Under the pieces are notes generated by a model that was given only the letters and a program-made list of their open reading frames with translations, searched no databases and was not told the origin of the DNA. Shown piece by piece: positions 52,394-60,626 of a DNA stretch of 64,000 bases (the first letter of the stretch is position 1; every line of letters begins with the position of its first letter). A program made the position numbers and the translations under genes. The DNA is from Pontibaca salina (GTDB lineage: Bacteria; Pseudomonadota; Alphaproteobacteria; Rhodobacterales; Rhodobacteraceae). The DNA is taken from contig NZ_JAEIJD010000011.1 of assembly GCF_016307205.1 (NCBI RefSeq), forward strand, positions 1-64,000, in the 5' to 3' direction.

Positions 52394-53368
52394 ATGAGCC
52401 GCCCCAATCTTGGTGCGGTGGCAATCGGGCGCAATGAGGGCGCGCGGCTGCGGGCCTGTCTGCGCTCGCTGATCCGGGTCTGCGACCGGGTCGTATATGT
52501 TGACAGCGGCTCGTCCGATGACAGTGTCGCCTTCGCCCGCAGCCTGGGGGTTATCGTGGTCGAACTGGACCTCGAGATCCCCTTCACCGCCGCCCGCGCC
52601 CGCAATGCCGGCTTCGCGGCGCTGGCGCAACAGGGGCCGCTGGATCTGGTCCAGTTCGTCGATGGCGATTGCGAGGTGGTTCCGGGCTGGCTGGAGGCCG
52701 GGGTGGCGGCGCTGGCGGCCAATCCCGGCCTCGGTCTGGTCACCGGCTGGCGGCGCGAGATTCACCCCGAGGCCTCGGTGTATAATGCCCTGTTCGAAGC
52801 CGACTGGCACCGCCCCGCCGGGCCGATCACAACCTGCGGGGGTGACATGATGGTGCGAACGCAAGCGTTCCGCCAGATCGGCGGTTTCACCCCCCATGTG
52901 ATCGCCGCCGAGGATGACGAGTTCTGCCTGCGGCTGGGACAGGCGGGCTGGCAACTGGAACGTCTGGCCCGGCCAATGACCCTGCACGATGCCAATATGA
53001 AAAGCTTTGGCCCCTGGTGGAAACGTTCCATCCGTGACGGCCATGGCTTTGCCCAGGTCGGCTGGATGCACCCGGCCCATTTCCGGCGCGAACGTCTGCG
53101 CGTGTGGGTCTACGGTCTGGTGCTGCCGCTGATTTTCCTTCTGGGCCTGAGCCTGACCCCCTGGATTTCGATTCTGGTGCTGGCGGTCTATGCAATGTCC
53201 TATCTTCGCACGGCGCGAAACCTGCGGCAGCGCGGGGTTGATGCGGTGCTGGCGCTGAAACAGGCTTTTTTTCTGACGATTTCCAAATTTCCCAATCTTT
53301 CAGGCATGCTGATTTATCATCACCGCCGCCGCAAAGGCGGTGACATGCAAATTATCGAGTACAAGTAG
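52394..53368 (+). CDS. Glycosyltransferase family 2, membrane-associated
   Basis: A 324-residue GT-A enzyme. GAVAIGRNEGARLRACLRSL opens the donor site, VYVDSGSSDDSV follows, and FVDGDCEV is the metal-binding DxD. Near residue 175 the AEDDEFCLRLG motif supplies the catalytic base. Two hydrophobic segments around 240-275 (WVYGLVLPLIFLLGLSL) place it at the membrane. It ends 10 bases before the next gene, a two-domain oxidoreductase-epimerase, so the two form an exopolysaccharide unit. Confidence 0.88.
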   Translation: MSRPNLGAVAIGRNEGARLRACLRSLIRVCDRVVYVDSGSSDDSVAFARSLGVIVVELDLEIPFTAARARNAGFAALAQQGPLDLVQFVDGDCEVVPGWLEAGVAALAANPGLGLVTGWRREIHPEASVYNALFEADWHRPAGPITTCGGDMMVRTQAFRQIGGFTPHVIAAEDDEFCLRLGQAGWQLERLARPMTLHDANMKSFGPWWKRSIRDGHGFAQVGWMHPAHFRRERLRVWVYGLVLPLIFLLGLSLTPWISILVLAVYAMSYLRTARNLRQRGVDAVLALKQAFFLTISKFPNLSGMLIYHHRRRKGGDMQIIEYK

Positions 53369-53378
53369 GAAAACCATC

Positions 53379-55469
53379 ATGGTCCCAGAAGAATGGCGCG
53401 TCGGCCTGATTGGTGCAGGATATATCGCGCAATGGCATGCGCAGGCGCTGCAGGCGACGCCCGGGGTCCGGCTCGCCGCTGTCTGCGACCGCGCGCAAGA
53501 CGCCGCCGCGGCGCTGGCCTCGGCCCATGGGGTGGCGGCTTTCACCGACCTTGACGCGATGCTCAAGGCCGGGATCTGCGACGCGGTGCATATCCTGACC
53601 CCGCCGCAACTGCATCACCCCCTGACCCTGCAATGTCTGCAGGCGGGGCTGCATGTCCTGGTCGAGAAACCCGCCGCCGTGGCGCTGGCCGAGCTTGAGG
53701 AAATGGCGGCAGCCGCCGCTGCGGCAGGCAAGCAGCTTGGCATCTGCCACAATTTCCTTGGCCTGCCCGCCTATCAAAAGCTGCGCAAGATCCGGGCTGC
53801 GGGGGATCTGGGGGTGATCTCCGCCCTCCAAATCAATTGGGCGCTGCCCCTGCCGCCGCTGCGCTCTGGCCCTTACGGGATCTGGCTGCTGGAGCAGACC
53901 CGGAATCTGCTGCTTGAACTTGGACCGCATCCGTTCTCTTTCGCCATCGATCTTTGCGGCCCGCTTGAAATCGAACATGTCAGCCTGGGCCAATGGATCG
54001 ACCTGCCCGGCGGCGAGCGGCGCCCGCAAAGCTGGCGGATCCTGGCCCGCGCCGGCGCGGTGGATGTCACCCTGACCCTGTCGCTGGTGGAAACCTTTGA
54101 TGACCGCTCGGTGACGCTGTGTGGCTCGTCGGGCATGGCGCGGCTGGACTATGCCGCCGATACGCTGGTGGTGGCCCGCGACAACACGTCGGAACTGGTG
54201 CTCAACCCGCTGCGCAAGGAGCTGGGCAAGGCGGCGGCGCATCTGCGCGAAGGCATGGGCAATGCTCTGCGTCAGGCGGTCTCGCTGAACCAGAAAAGCC
54301 CCTATGCCCTCAGTTTCAGGGGCACGTTCAGCGGCTTTTATGACGGGGTGCGCAAGGGCCGTCCGGATCCGCGTTTCGCGCCGGATCGGGCGCTTCAGAT
54401 CATGCAGGCGCTTGAGGCTTGCCTGGCAACTTTGCCGCCGCAAAAAGCCCCGCCGCCGGCCCCGGCCGCACCCCCCACGCCGAAAGTCATGGTGATCGGC
54501 GGCACCGGGTTCATCGGCCGCAACCTGACCCGCCATCTGGTGGCCCGTGGCCATGACGTCCGCGTTCTCTCACGCGGGCGCAATGGGCCCTTTGATGACA
54601 TTTCCGACCATGTCGAACTGCGCGCCGTGGCGCTGGACGACGAAGCCGCGCTGAGCCGTGCCATGGAGGGGATCGATTATGTCTTCAATCTGGCCCGCTC
54701 CAATGACACCACCTGGGACGCCGCGCTGGAAAACGATGTGGGCACCGCCCTGCGGATTGCCCGCGCCGCCCGGCGCGCCGGGGTCGCCCGGCTGATCTAT
54801 ACCGGCACGATTGCCTCTTACGATATGTCCGACCCGGCCCGCGTGATCACCGAAGACACGCCCTTTGGCGACATGAGCCAGCGCAATCTCTATGCCCGCT
54901 CCAAGGCCGAATGCGAGCGCCGCCTGATCGCGGATCAAGAGACCGCAGATGTGCCGCTGGTCATTGCCCGCCCCGGTATCGTCGTCGGGGCCGGCGGGCC
55001 CTTGCAGCATTGGGGCATCGGCCGCTGGCATGGTTCGGGTGCGGTGCGGCTGTGGGGCAATGGCCGCAACATCCTGCCATTCGTTCTGGTCGATGATGTC
55101 TCGGATGGGCTGATCCGGATGATGGAGCACCCGGAAGCCGCCGGAGAAAGCTTCAACCTGGTTGGCGAGCCCCTGCTGAGCGGGCATGATTACTTCGCCG
55201 CAATCCACCAGCGTCTTGGCGCCAGGCTGAAGGTGTCCTCGTCGAATCTGGCGCTGCTCTGGGCCGCGGATCAGGTGAAAACCGCGCTGAAGAAACATGG
55301 TCTGCGGCGCAAGGATGTGGTTCCGATCACGCTGGCCGACTGGAAATCCCGCGGCCATCTGTCGCCCTTCGATAACCGCAAGGCCCGGCATCTGCTGGGC
55401 TGGGCGCCGCAAAGCGATCGCGACCGGTTCCTGCACCAGGCGATCGACGACGCCCGCCTGTTTCGCTGA
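53379..55469 (+). CDS. Fusion of Gfo/Idh/MocA oxidoreductase and NAD-dependent epimerase
   Basis: A 696-residue two-domain protein. Residues 1 to about 365 are Gfo/Idh/MocA: GLIGAGYIAQWHAQAL Rossmann motif, then the EKPAAVAL catalytic-lysine region (HVLVEKPAA). From about residue 370, after a Pro/Ala-rich linker, comes an extended SDR epimerase (VMVIGGTGFIGRNLTRHL, with YARSKAE as the YxxxK). Both halves bind nucleotide cofactor and act on sugars. Such a fusion may make a modified sugar in two steps for the polysaccharide built by the adjoining glycosyltransferase. AGGA lies before ATG 53379; an ATG 39 bases upstream, overlapping the previous gene, is less likely. Confidence 0.9.
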   Translation: MVPEEWRVGLIGAGYIAQWHAQALQATPGVRLAAVCDRAQDAAAALASAHGVAAFTDLDAMLKAGICDAVHILTPPQLHHPLTLQCLQAGLHVLVEKPAAVALAELEEMAAAAAAAGKQLGICHNFLGLPAYQKLRKIRAAGDLGVISALQINWALPLPPLRSGPYGIWLLEQTRNLLLELGPHPFSFAIDLCGPLEIEHVSLGQWIDLPGGERRPQSWRILARAGAVDVTLTLSLVETFDDRSVTLCGSSGMARLDYAADTLVVARDNTSELVLNPLRKELGKAAAHLREGMGNALRQAVSLNQKSPYALSFRGTFSGFYDGVRKGRPDPRFAPDRALQIMQALEACLATLPPQKAPPPAPAAPPTPKVMVIGGTGFIGRNLTRHLVARGHDVRVLSRGRNGPFDDISDHVELRAVALDDEAALSRAMEGIDYVFNLARSNDTTWDAALENDVGTALRIARAARRAGVARLIYTGTIASYDMSDPARVITEDTPFGDMSQRNLYARSKAECERRLIADQETADVPLVIARPGIVVGAGGPLQHWGIGRWHGSGAVRLWGNGRNILPFVLVDDVSDGLIRMMEHPEAAGESFNLVGEPLLSGHDYFAAIHQRLGARLKVSSSNLALLWAADQVKTALKKHGLRRKDVVPITLADWKSRGHLSPFDNRKARHLLGWAPQSDRDRFLHQAIDDARLFR

Positions 55470-55644
55470 AAGGGGGACGGGTCTGGTTCATATCCGCAGG
55501 GTCCGGCGCGGCGGACGGCCTGCCCCGATCCTGGGGGCCGCGCTTGTGCCGCCCATGCGCCCCCCCTATACACGGGCGGCGTTAACATCAGCTGCATGCC
55601 ATCCCGTGGAATAGCTGCGGCCAAACAACTGAATGGAAAAGAAA

Positions 55645-55995
55645 ATGACTATTGAACGCATTCGGGTCAAAACCCGCTCCAGCCCGGTCCTGCGCCATAA
55701 TGACACCGTCTATCTGACCGGTCAGATTGGCGAAGGCGCAACCGTCACCGAACAGACCAAAAGCTGCCTGGCGCGGATCGATGCCCTGCTGGCCGAAGTC
55801 GGTACCGACAAGCGGCACCTGCTGCAGGCGACCATCTGGCTGGCCGATATGGGCGATTACGACGCCGTCAACGAAGTTTGGGACGCCTGGGTTCCCGAGG
55901 GCTGTGCCCCGGTCCGCTCCTGCGGCGAAGTCAGCGTGCTCGATCCCAATTCCCGCGTCGAGATCATCATCATCGCGGCGATGCCCGCAGCCTGA
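55645..55995 (+). CDS. ridA: RidA/YjgF/Rid family protein
   Basis: A 116-residue Rid protein. TVYLTGQIGEGATVTEQTKSC and the end CGEVSVLDPNSRVEIIIIAA resemble the family, and an Arg that contacts the substrate carboxylate in RidA is present in PVRSCGEV. Archetypal RidA hydrolyses reactive 2-aminoacrylate and similar imines; Rid2/3 subfamilies differ. The start is ATG 55645, with GGAAAAG upstream; ATG 55633 lacks a site. Lies alone between polysaccharide and SDR genes. Confidence 0.87.
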   Translation: MTIERIRVKTRSSPVLRHNDTVYLTGQIGEGATVTEQTKSCLARIDALLAEVGTDKRHLLQATIWLADMGDYDAVNEVWDAWVPEGCAPVRSCGEVSVLDPNSRVEIIIIAAMPAA

Positions 55996-56098
55996 TGCAA
56001 AACCCGCTGCCGGGGCCCTGATGTGCCGGCAGCACCAAGAGAGCGGTGGCCGCCATGGCTGGCGGATACGCACCGCTCCTGCTCCGGCCCGAACGCGC

Positions 56099-56800
56099 TC
56101 AGGCGCGCGCATACAGCGGCAGGATCGCCCCGCTGATTTCCATATTCTCCGGCAAGACCAGCTGCAGGATCGCCTCAGCCGCCGCCGCCGGACTCAGCCA
56201 TTTCGACGGATCGGCCTTGGGCATCGCGGCGCGGTTGGCTGGCGTGTCCAGCGTCGAGGGGGCAATCGCATTGACCAGAATCCGCTCGCCCTTGAGCTCA
56301 TTGGCCAGCGCCTGTGTCAGCGCTGCGACGGCGGCCTTGCTGGTGGCATAGGCGACCATCTTCGCGCCGCTGCGCGGCTCCAGCGCCGGACGGGCGGCGA
56401 CATTGACAATGCGCCCACCCTGCCCGGTTTCGCCCATGGCGCGGGCGGCGGCGCGACAGCACAGCAAAGCGGTCAGGGTGTTCATTTCGAACAGGCGCAG
56501 AAATTCCGCACGGTCGGTTTCGGCCAATGGTGCCATCGCAAAGCCGCCCGCCAGATGGACCGAGGCCCAAAGCTGCGGAATGGTGGCGTAAAACCCCTGC
56601 ACCGCCGCTTCATCGGTCAGGTCCACCCCCGCTGTGATCAGCAGCCGATCCGCGGTGCTGGCGGGGGCGGTTTCGCGGCGGTGCGTGGGAACATGACAGA
56701 TGGCCCCGGCCGCGATCAGCCGCGCAACGACAACCTGCCCCAGCGCGCCGCTGCCGCCGGTCACCGCAACATGTCTGCCGGATAAGGAATGTTCGCTCAT
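56099..56800 (-). CDS. Short-chain dehydrogenase/reductase (SDR)
   Basis: A 233-residue classical SDR. The cofactor site is AVTGGSGALGQVV (TGxxxGxG). NVAARPALE supplies the region of the catalytic Ser, but that position reads as Ala (NVAAR rather than VSS), while the YATSK (YxxxK) motif is present. This means catalytic efficiency may be altered, or a nearby residue replaces Ser. It ends with a short C-terminal tail. The substrate is unknown. Confidence 0.8.
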   Translation of the reverse strand: MSEHSLSGRHVAVTGGSGALGQVVVARLIAAGAICHVPTHRRETAPASTADRLLITAGVDLTDEAAVQGFYATIPQLWASVHLAGGFAMAPLAETDRAEFLRLFEMNTLTALLCCRAAARAMGETGQGGRIVNVAARPALEPRSGAKMVAYATSKAAVAALTQALANELKGERILVNAIAPSTLDTPANRAAMPKADPSKWLSPAAAAEAILQLVLPENMEISGAILPLYARA

Positions 56801-56901
56801 GGCCGCAGCGTAATCCATTCGCCCGGCATGAGGCAACCGCAGCGAAAGCCCCGTGCCGCTGGGCAAGCAGGGCGCCAGCGGCCCGCGCAAAGGCGGTTTT
56901 C

Positions 56902-57786
56902 TCAGTCGAGCAGCCCCAGACGCTGTGCCCGTTCGAGCAGCAGTTTCACCGAGGACGGCTGCCATTTGCTCCGCCCGCGCGGGGTGCGTTCGCGCATGGT
57001 TTCCAGCCGATCGCAGATCGCCTGCAAGGTGATCTCGGGATCGGCGCCCTTGATCGCCGCGACAATGGCGGGCAGGCGGTCGTCGCTCTCGCGGCGCCGG
57101 GCCCGGCCCAGCACCGTCGCGGGCAGGAAACCGTCGCGCACATAGGCGTTCACCGCGCGCAGCAGGCGGCTTTGGGTCCAGCGCCGCGCCGCGGGCAAAG
57201 GCGCGTTGACGATCCGCAGCACATCCTCCCAAGCCATGTCCGGGCGCAAGCGCCGCACCTGGGGCACCCAGTCCGGCGCCGTCGCGTGCAGCCGCTCCAG
57301 ATAACCGTTCTGGCGCGCCAGCCGGACCTTGCGCAGCGCCGCCGGATCCCTCGCGCGCAGGCCGGGATTGCCGCCGATCCGCCCCTGGCGGCGGGCGCTG
57401 GCCAGACCAGCCGTGGTGCGCTCGCGGATCAGCGCGCGCTCGAACTCGGCCGCCGCCCCCAGAACCTGAAGCGTGAACTTGCCCTGCGGCGAGGCGGTGT
57501 CGATCGGGTCTTGCAGCGAGCGGAAGAAAGCGCCCTTGGCTTCCAGCCGCTCGATCACCTCGAGCAGATGCGGCAGCGAGCGCGCCAGCCGGTCGATCCG
57601 CACCACCACCAGCGTCTCGCCCTGGCCGATCCGCTCCAGCACCCGGGCCAGCACCGGCCGGGCGCGGTCCCCGCCCGAGGCCTGCTCTTCATGGATTGCG
57701 CCGCAGCCGGCCGCTTGCAGGGCCTCGCGCTGGGGCAACAGGCTCTGCTCTTCGGTGGAGATCCGGGCATAGCCGATCAGGGACAT
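56902..57786 (-). CDS. Serine recombinase (resolvase/invertase family)
   Basis: A 294-residue recombinase. The catalytic domain starts MSLIGYARISTEEQ with Ser10 as the likely nucleophile, and contains RIDRLARSLPHLLEVIE and GKFTLQVLGAAAEFERALI, classic resolvase motifs. The C-terminal about 110 residues are longer than in Tn3-type resolvases and resemble plasmid-borne relatives with an added DNA-binding part. The start ATG 57784-57786 was chosen because the protein's first strand begins there. No mobile element ends or crossover site were seen nearby. Confidence 0.87.
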   Translation of the reverse strand: MSLIGYARISTEEQSLLPQREALQAAGCGAIHEEQASGGDRARPVLARVLERIGQGETLVVVRIDRLARSLPHLLEVIERLEAKGAFFRSLQDPIDTASPQGKFTLQVLGAAAEFERALIRERTTAGLASARRQGRIGGNPGLRARDPAALRKVRLARQNGYLERLHATAPDWVPQVRRLRPDMAWEDVLRIVNAPLPAARRWTQSRLLRAVNAYVRDGFLPATVLGRARRRESDDRLPAIVAAIKGADPEITLQAICDRLETMRERTPRGRSKWQPSSVKLLLERAQRLGLLD

Positions 57787-57797
57787 GGCAATCGCCC

Positions 57798-58007
57798 TTT
57801 GCACTTTCAGATATTACTTGTAAACGATCCTTTGCAAACGAATGCAAGCCCCGATCTGGGGGCGCATCCGCCCTGTTGCCCCCGAATGTCCGGCCCCGCG
57901 CGCGTCGCAAAGCTGCCGCTGGGCCCGCGCGCCCCGGTTGCCAAAGCAAAGGGCCGCGGCGCGGCGCAAATCTCTTGTGTGCCGTGCAAAATCCTTATAT
58001 TTTGCAC
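57798..58007. promoter_or_regulatory. TTTGCA-type sites between recombinase and DUF1612-type gene
   Basis: GTGCAAAAT (57984-57992) and ATTTTGCAC (57999-58007) are a perfect 9-bp inverted repeat ending two bases before the ATG at 58010. Further TTTGCA copies lie at 57798 and 57831, near the recombinase start. The gene to the right carries a helix-turn-helix, so self-repression together with the recombinase is likely. Confidence 0.6.
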
Positions 58008-58009
58008 AT

Positions 58010-59101
58010 ATGAAGCCCCCTAAACCAGTGTCACATGCTCTCCGCGACGATAGCGGGCCAGATGATGCGCCCCCCGAAGCGGCGCTGTGGTTCCGGCCCG
58101 ACAGTGGCCAGCCCGACCCCGAGTTCCGCCCCCCCGGACCCCAGACCGCACCGCAGGAAACCGCGATTCTGGCCGATTGGGCACAGGCCGAGGCCGGCCA
58201 TGCGGCGCATCTGGCACAGGTGGCCGGACGGCTCGGCGCCCTTGGCGACCGCCTGCAGCGCGCCCCGCACGGCTGGCGGCATCGGCTGGCGCTGCTTGAG
58301 GCGGCAGAGCTCAGCTGGGTCATCGGCGCCCGGATCGGCCCCGATCGGCTGGCGCTCTGGATCTCCATGCACTTGTCCAGCGTGCAGGACGACACCGGCG
58401 CGCTGGCCCGGGTCGGCTGGGCGGTGCGGCGCCTGACCGGTGGCCCCGGCCCCGAGGCGGACCTTGTCGGGTTCCTTGAGCGCCGCGACCCCGAAAGCCG
58501 GGCCGATGACCCGGATGGCTTTGCCGCGCGCGCGCAAGCCTGGCTGGATCTGCTGGCGGCGGCGCGCGCCCTGCACCCGATCACCCGCGCCGCCATGGGG
58601 GTGCAGCTCTGGAACCTGGCCGGGCTCGACCAGCCCGGCGACCGGCTCGAAGCGGCGGTCACCGCGGGCCGGATCGCGGCCGGCGACGGCAATGGCGCGG
58701 TATTTGCGCCGCTGGCCCTGGGCGGCGCCGGCGGGCTGCACGCCGGCGGCCCCCCGGCCGAGCGGCTTGGCCGCTGGCTCGACGGGATGCAGCGCGCGAT
58801 CCAGACCGCGATGCGCCAGCTCGACGATATCGAAAGCTGGGCGGCGCGCGCCGAGACCGCCATGGCCCCGCTTTCGGGGCGCACCGGCCCGGCCCTGCGC
58901 GCAGTGCTGGTGGAATGGCCGCTGGTCTCGGCCCCGATGGCCGAAACCCTGACCGGTGCCAGCCGCGCGGCGGTGCAGCGCAATCTGGCCCGGATGGAGG
59001 CCAGCGGCCTGGTCCATGAGGTGACCGGACAGGGCCGGTTTCGCCTGTGGCGCGCCGCCACCGCCAAAGACCGGGGCCGTCAAGGCACAAGACCCCGCTG
59101 A
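58010..59101 (+). CDS. DUF1612/HTH_13-type plasmid protein with winged helix
   Basis: A 363-residue protein of the kind often found beside resolvases on rhizobial and rhodobacterial plasmids. The middle (ALLEAAELSWVIGARIGPDRLALW) is the family's core; the C-terminal helix-turn-helix reads MAETLTGASRAAVQRNLARMEASGLVHEV. Function is unestablished; DNA binding is expected. The start ATG 58010 follows directly on an inverted repeat and no ribosome site is visible, so it may be translated from a near-leaderless mRNA. Confidence 0.7.
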   Translation: MKPPKPVSHALRDDSGPDDAPPEAALWFRPDSGQPDPEFRPPGPQTAPQETAILADWAQAEAGHAAHLAQVAGRLGALGDRLQRAPHGWRHRLALLEAAELSWVIGARIGPDRLALWISMHLSSVQDDTGALARVGWAVRRLTGGPGPEADLVGFLERRDPESRADDPDGFAARAQAWLDLLAAARALHPITRAAMGVQLWNLAGLDQPGDRLEAAVTAGRIAAGDGNGAVFAPLALGGAGGLHAGGPPAERLGRWLDGMQRAIQTAMRQLDDIESWAARAETAMAPLSGRTGPALRAVLVEWPLVSAPMAETLTGASRAAVQRNLARMEASGLVHEVTGQGRFRLWRAATAKDRGRQGTRPR

Positions 59102-59273
59102 CGGCGAATTTGCGACAGGATCGGCGCGATGACGGTTCGGGTTTTGGACAAATCAGCGGCCCGCCCGCGGCAGCTTTTCAGAGGCCCAGGGAAAAACTTT
59201 CTTGCATTACAACTGGCAACCGCACACGAATGAGCCCAGTCAACAATAGGAAAACGGTAACGAGGACCCGGCC

Positions 59274-60578
59274 ATGGCCATCATCAACCTGAAACTGCTC
59301 GGTAGCGGTGAAACCGTCATCGACGACCAGAATGCCAAGGACGGCGATGTCATCCATCTCGAAGTGGTGGATTCCGGCACTCTGGTCGTCGACGGTGTCA
59401 AGGTGACCATCGGCAATATTATCGGCGCCGGGGCAGCGTCAAGCCCGACTTTCGCGGCACAGAACGGCGGCGAGTTGACAATCAATCAGGGCCTGCTCAC
59501 CGCGAACCTTCTCAGCAATCCCAAGTTCGAGATCCGCGACGACGGCATCGTGAAGCTGGACGCTTCCGCAATCAGCCCGGGCCTGACCGAAACGCTGCTG
59601 AACAAGTTCGACGTGAAATATACCGGCATCCACCATACCGGGAAATTCGTGTACGATCCTCCGGCTGTTTCCCTTCTGGCCTTGGGGCCGCAGACATTCA
59701 ACGTCACCGATATGGCGGCAACGGACCAGTTCACCATCGACGGTCGGAGCAACCTGAAGCTCGACACCAAATTTCTTCAAGGTCCGGGAAGCGCCTATCG
59801 CAACGGAGAACTGCACCTTACCTCGCCAGGAACCCCCCTTCTGGGCGAGACTGTCAACGTCAAGATCCCGATGACACAGGCCGAGTTCGACATGTTCCTG
59901 TCTGAGCCATCGGCCTATCTGGGGGGCGGCACCTTTACCTTTCCCGGCAACCTGGTGCCCTGTTTCGCCGCCGGCACGCTGATCCTGACCGCGCGGGGCG
60001 AGGCCGCGGTCGAAACGCTGCGGGTCGGGGATCTGGTCATGACCCGCGATCACGGGCCGCAACCGATCCGCTGGATCGGCGCGCGCCGGCTGGATGCCGC
60101 GACCCTGGCCGCCCAGCCCAAGCTGCGCCCGATCCGGATTCGCGCCGGGGCCCTGGGCGATAATATTCCCGCCTCCGATCTGCTGGTCTCGCCGCAACAT
60201 CGGGTGCTGGTGCGCTCGAAGATCGCGCGCCGGATCTTCGCCACCGACGAGGTGCTGGTCGCCGCCAAGCAATTGCTCGCCATCGACGGGGTGGAAACTG
60301 CGCAGGATATTGAAACCGTAGAATATTTCCACATCCTGTTCGACCGGCATCAGGTCGTGGTCTCGAATGGCGCCGAGACGGAATCGCTCTATACCGGTCC
60401 CGAGGCGCTGAAATCCCTGGGCCATGCCGCCCGGGCCGAGATTTTCGCGCTGTTCCCCGAACTGGCGAGCCGCGACCATGTCCCGCTTGCCGCCCGCAGC
60501 CTTGCCCCCGGCAAACAGGCGCGCAAACTGGCGCAGCGCCATGCCGCAAACCAGCAGATATTGGTCCAGCATCTCTAA
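59274..60578 (+). CDS. Hint-domain (Hedgehog/intein) surface protein
   Basis: A 434-residue protein. The Hint_2 module starts at Cys230 (PCFAAGTLILTARGEAAVE) and continues with GDLVMTRDHGPQPIRWIGAR and the SPQHRVLVRS motif to about residue 370, ending with a Leu/Ala-rich tail. The N-terminal half is beta-rich with no recognised family (AIINLKLLGSGETVIDD). The group is common in Rhodobacterales, where Hint modules are attached to secreted proteins and may release or link the N-terminal part. The ATG has CGAGGA 8 bases upstream. Confidence 0.85.
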   Translation: MAIINLKLLGSGETVIDDQNAKDGDVIHLEVVDSGTLVVDGVKVTIGNIIGAGAASSPTFAAQNGGELTINQGLLTANLLSNPKFEIRDDGIVKLDASAISPGLTETLLNKFDVKYTGIHHTGKFVYDPPAVSLLALGPQTFNVTDMAATDQFTIDGRSNLKLDTKFLQGPGSAYRNGELHLTSPGTPLLGETVNVKIPMTQAEFDMFLSEPSAYLGGGTFTFPGNLVPCFAAGTLILTARGEAAVETLRVGDLVMTRDHGPQPIRWIGARRLDAATLAAQPKLRPIRIRAGALGDNIPASDLLVSPQHRVLVRSKIARRIFATDEVLVAAKQLLAIDGVETAQDIETVEYFHILFDRHQVVVSNGAETESLYTGPEALKSLGHAARAEIFALFPELASRDHVPLAARSLAPGKQARKLAQRHAANQQILVQHL

Positions 60579-60626
60579 GGCCGGGGCAAGGCTCCGATCC
60601 GGGGTCCGGCAGCGCCGCGCGCAGGC

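Noticed and set aside
56902-57786. Insertion sequence or transposon around the serine recombinase
   Set aside because: No terminal inverted repeats, target duplications or transposase genes were seen near it.
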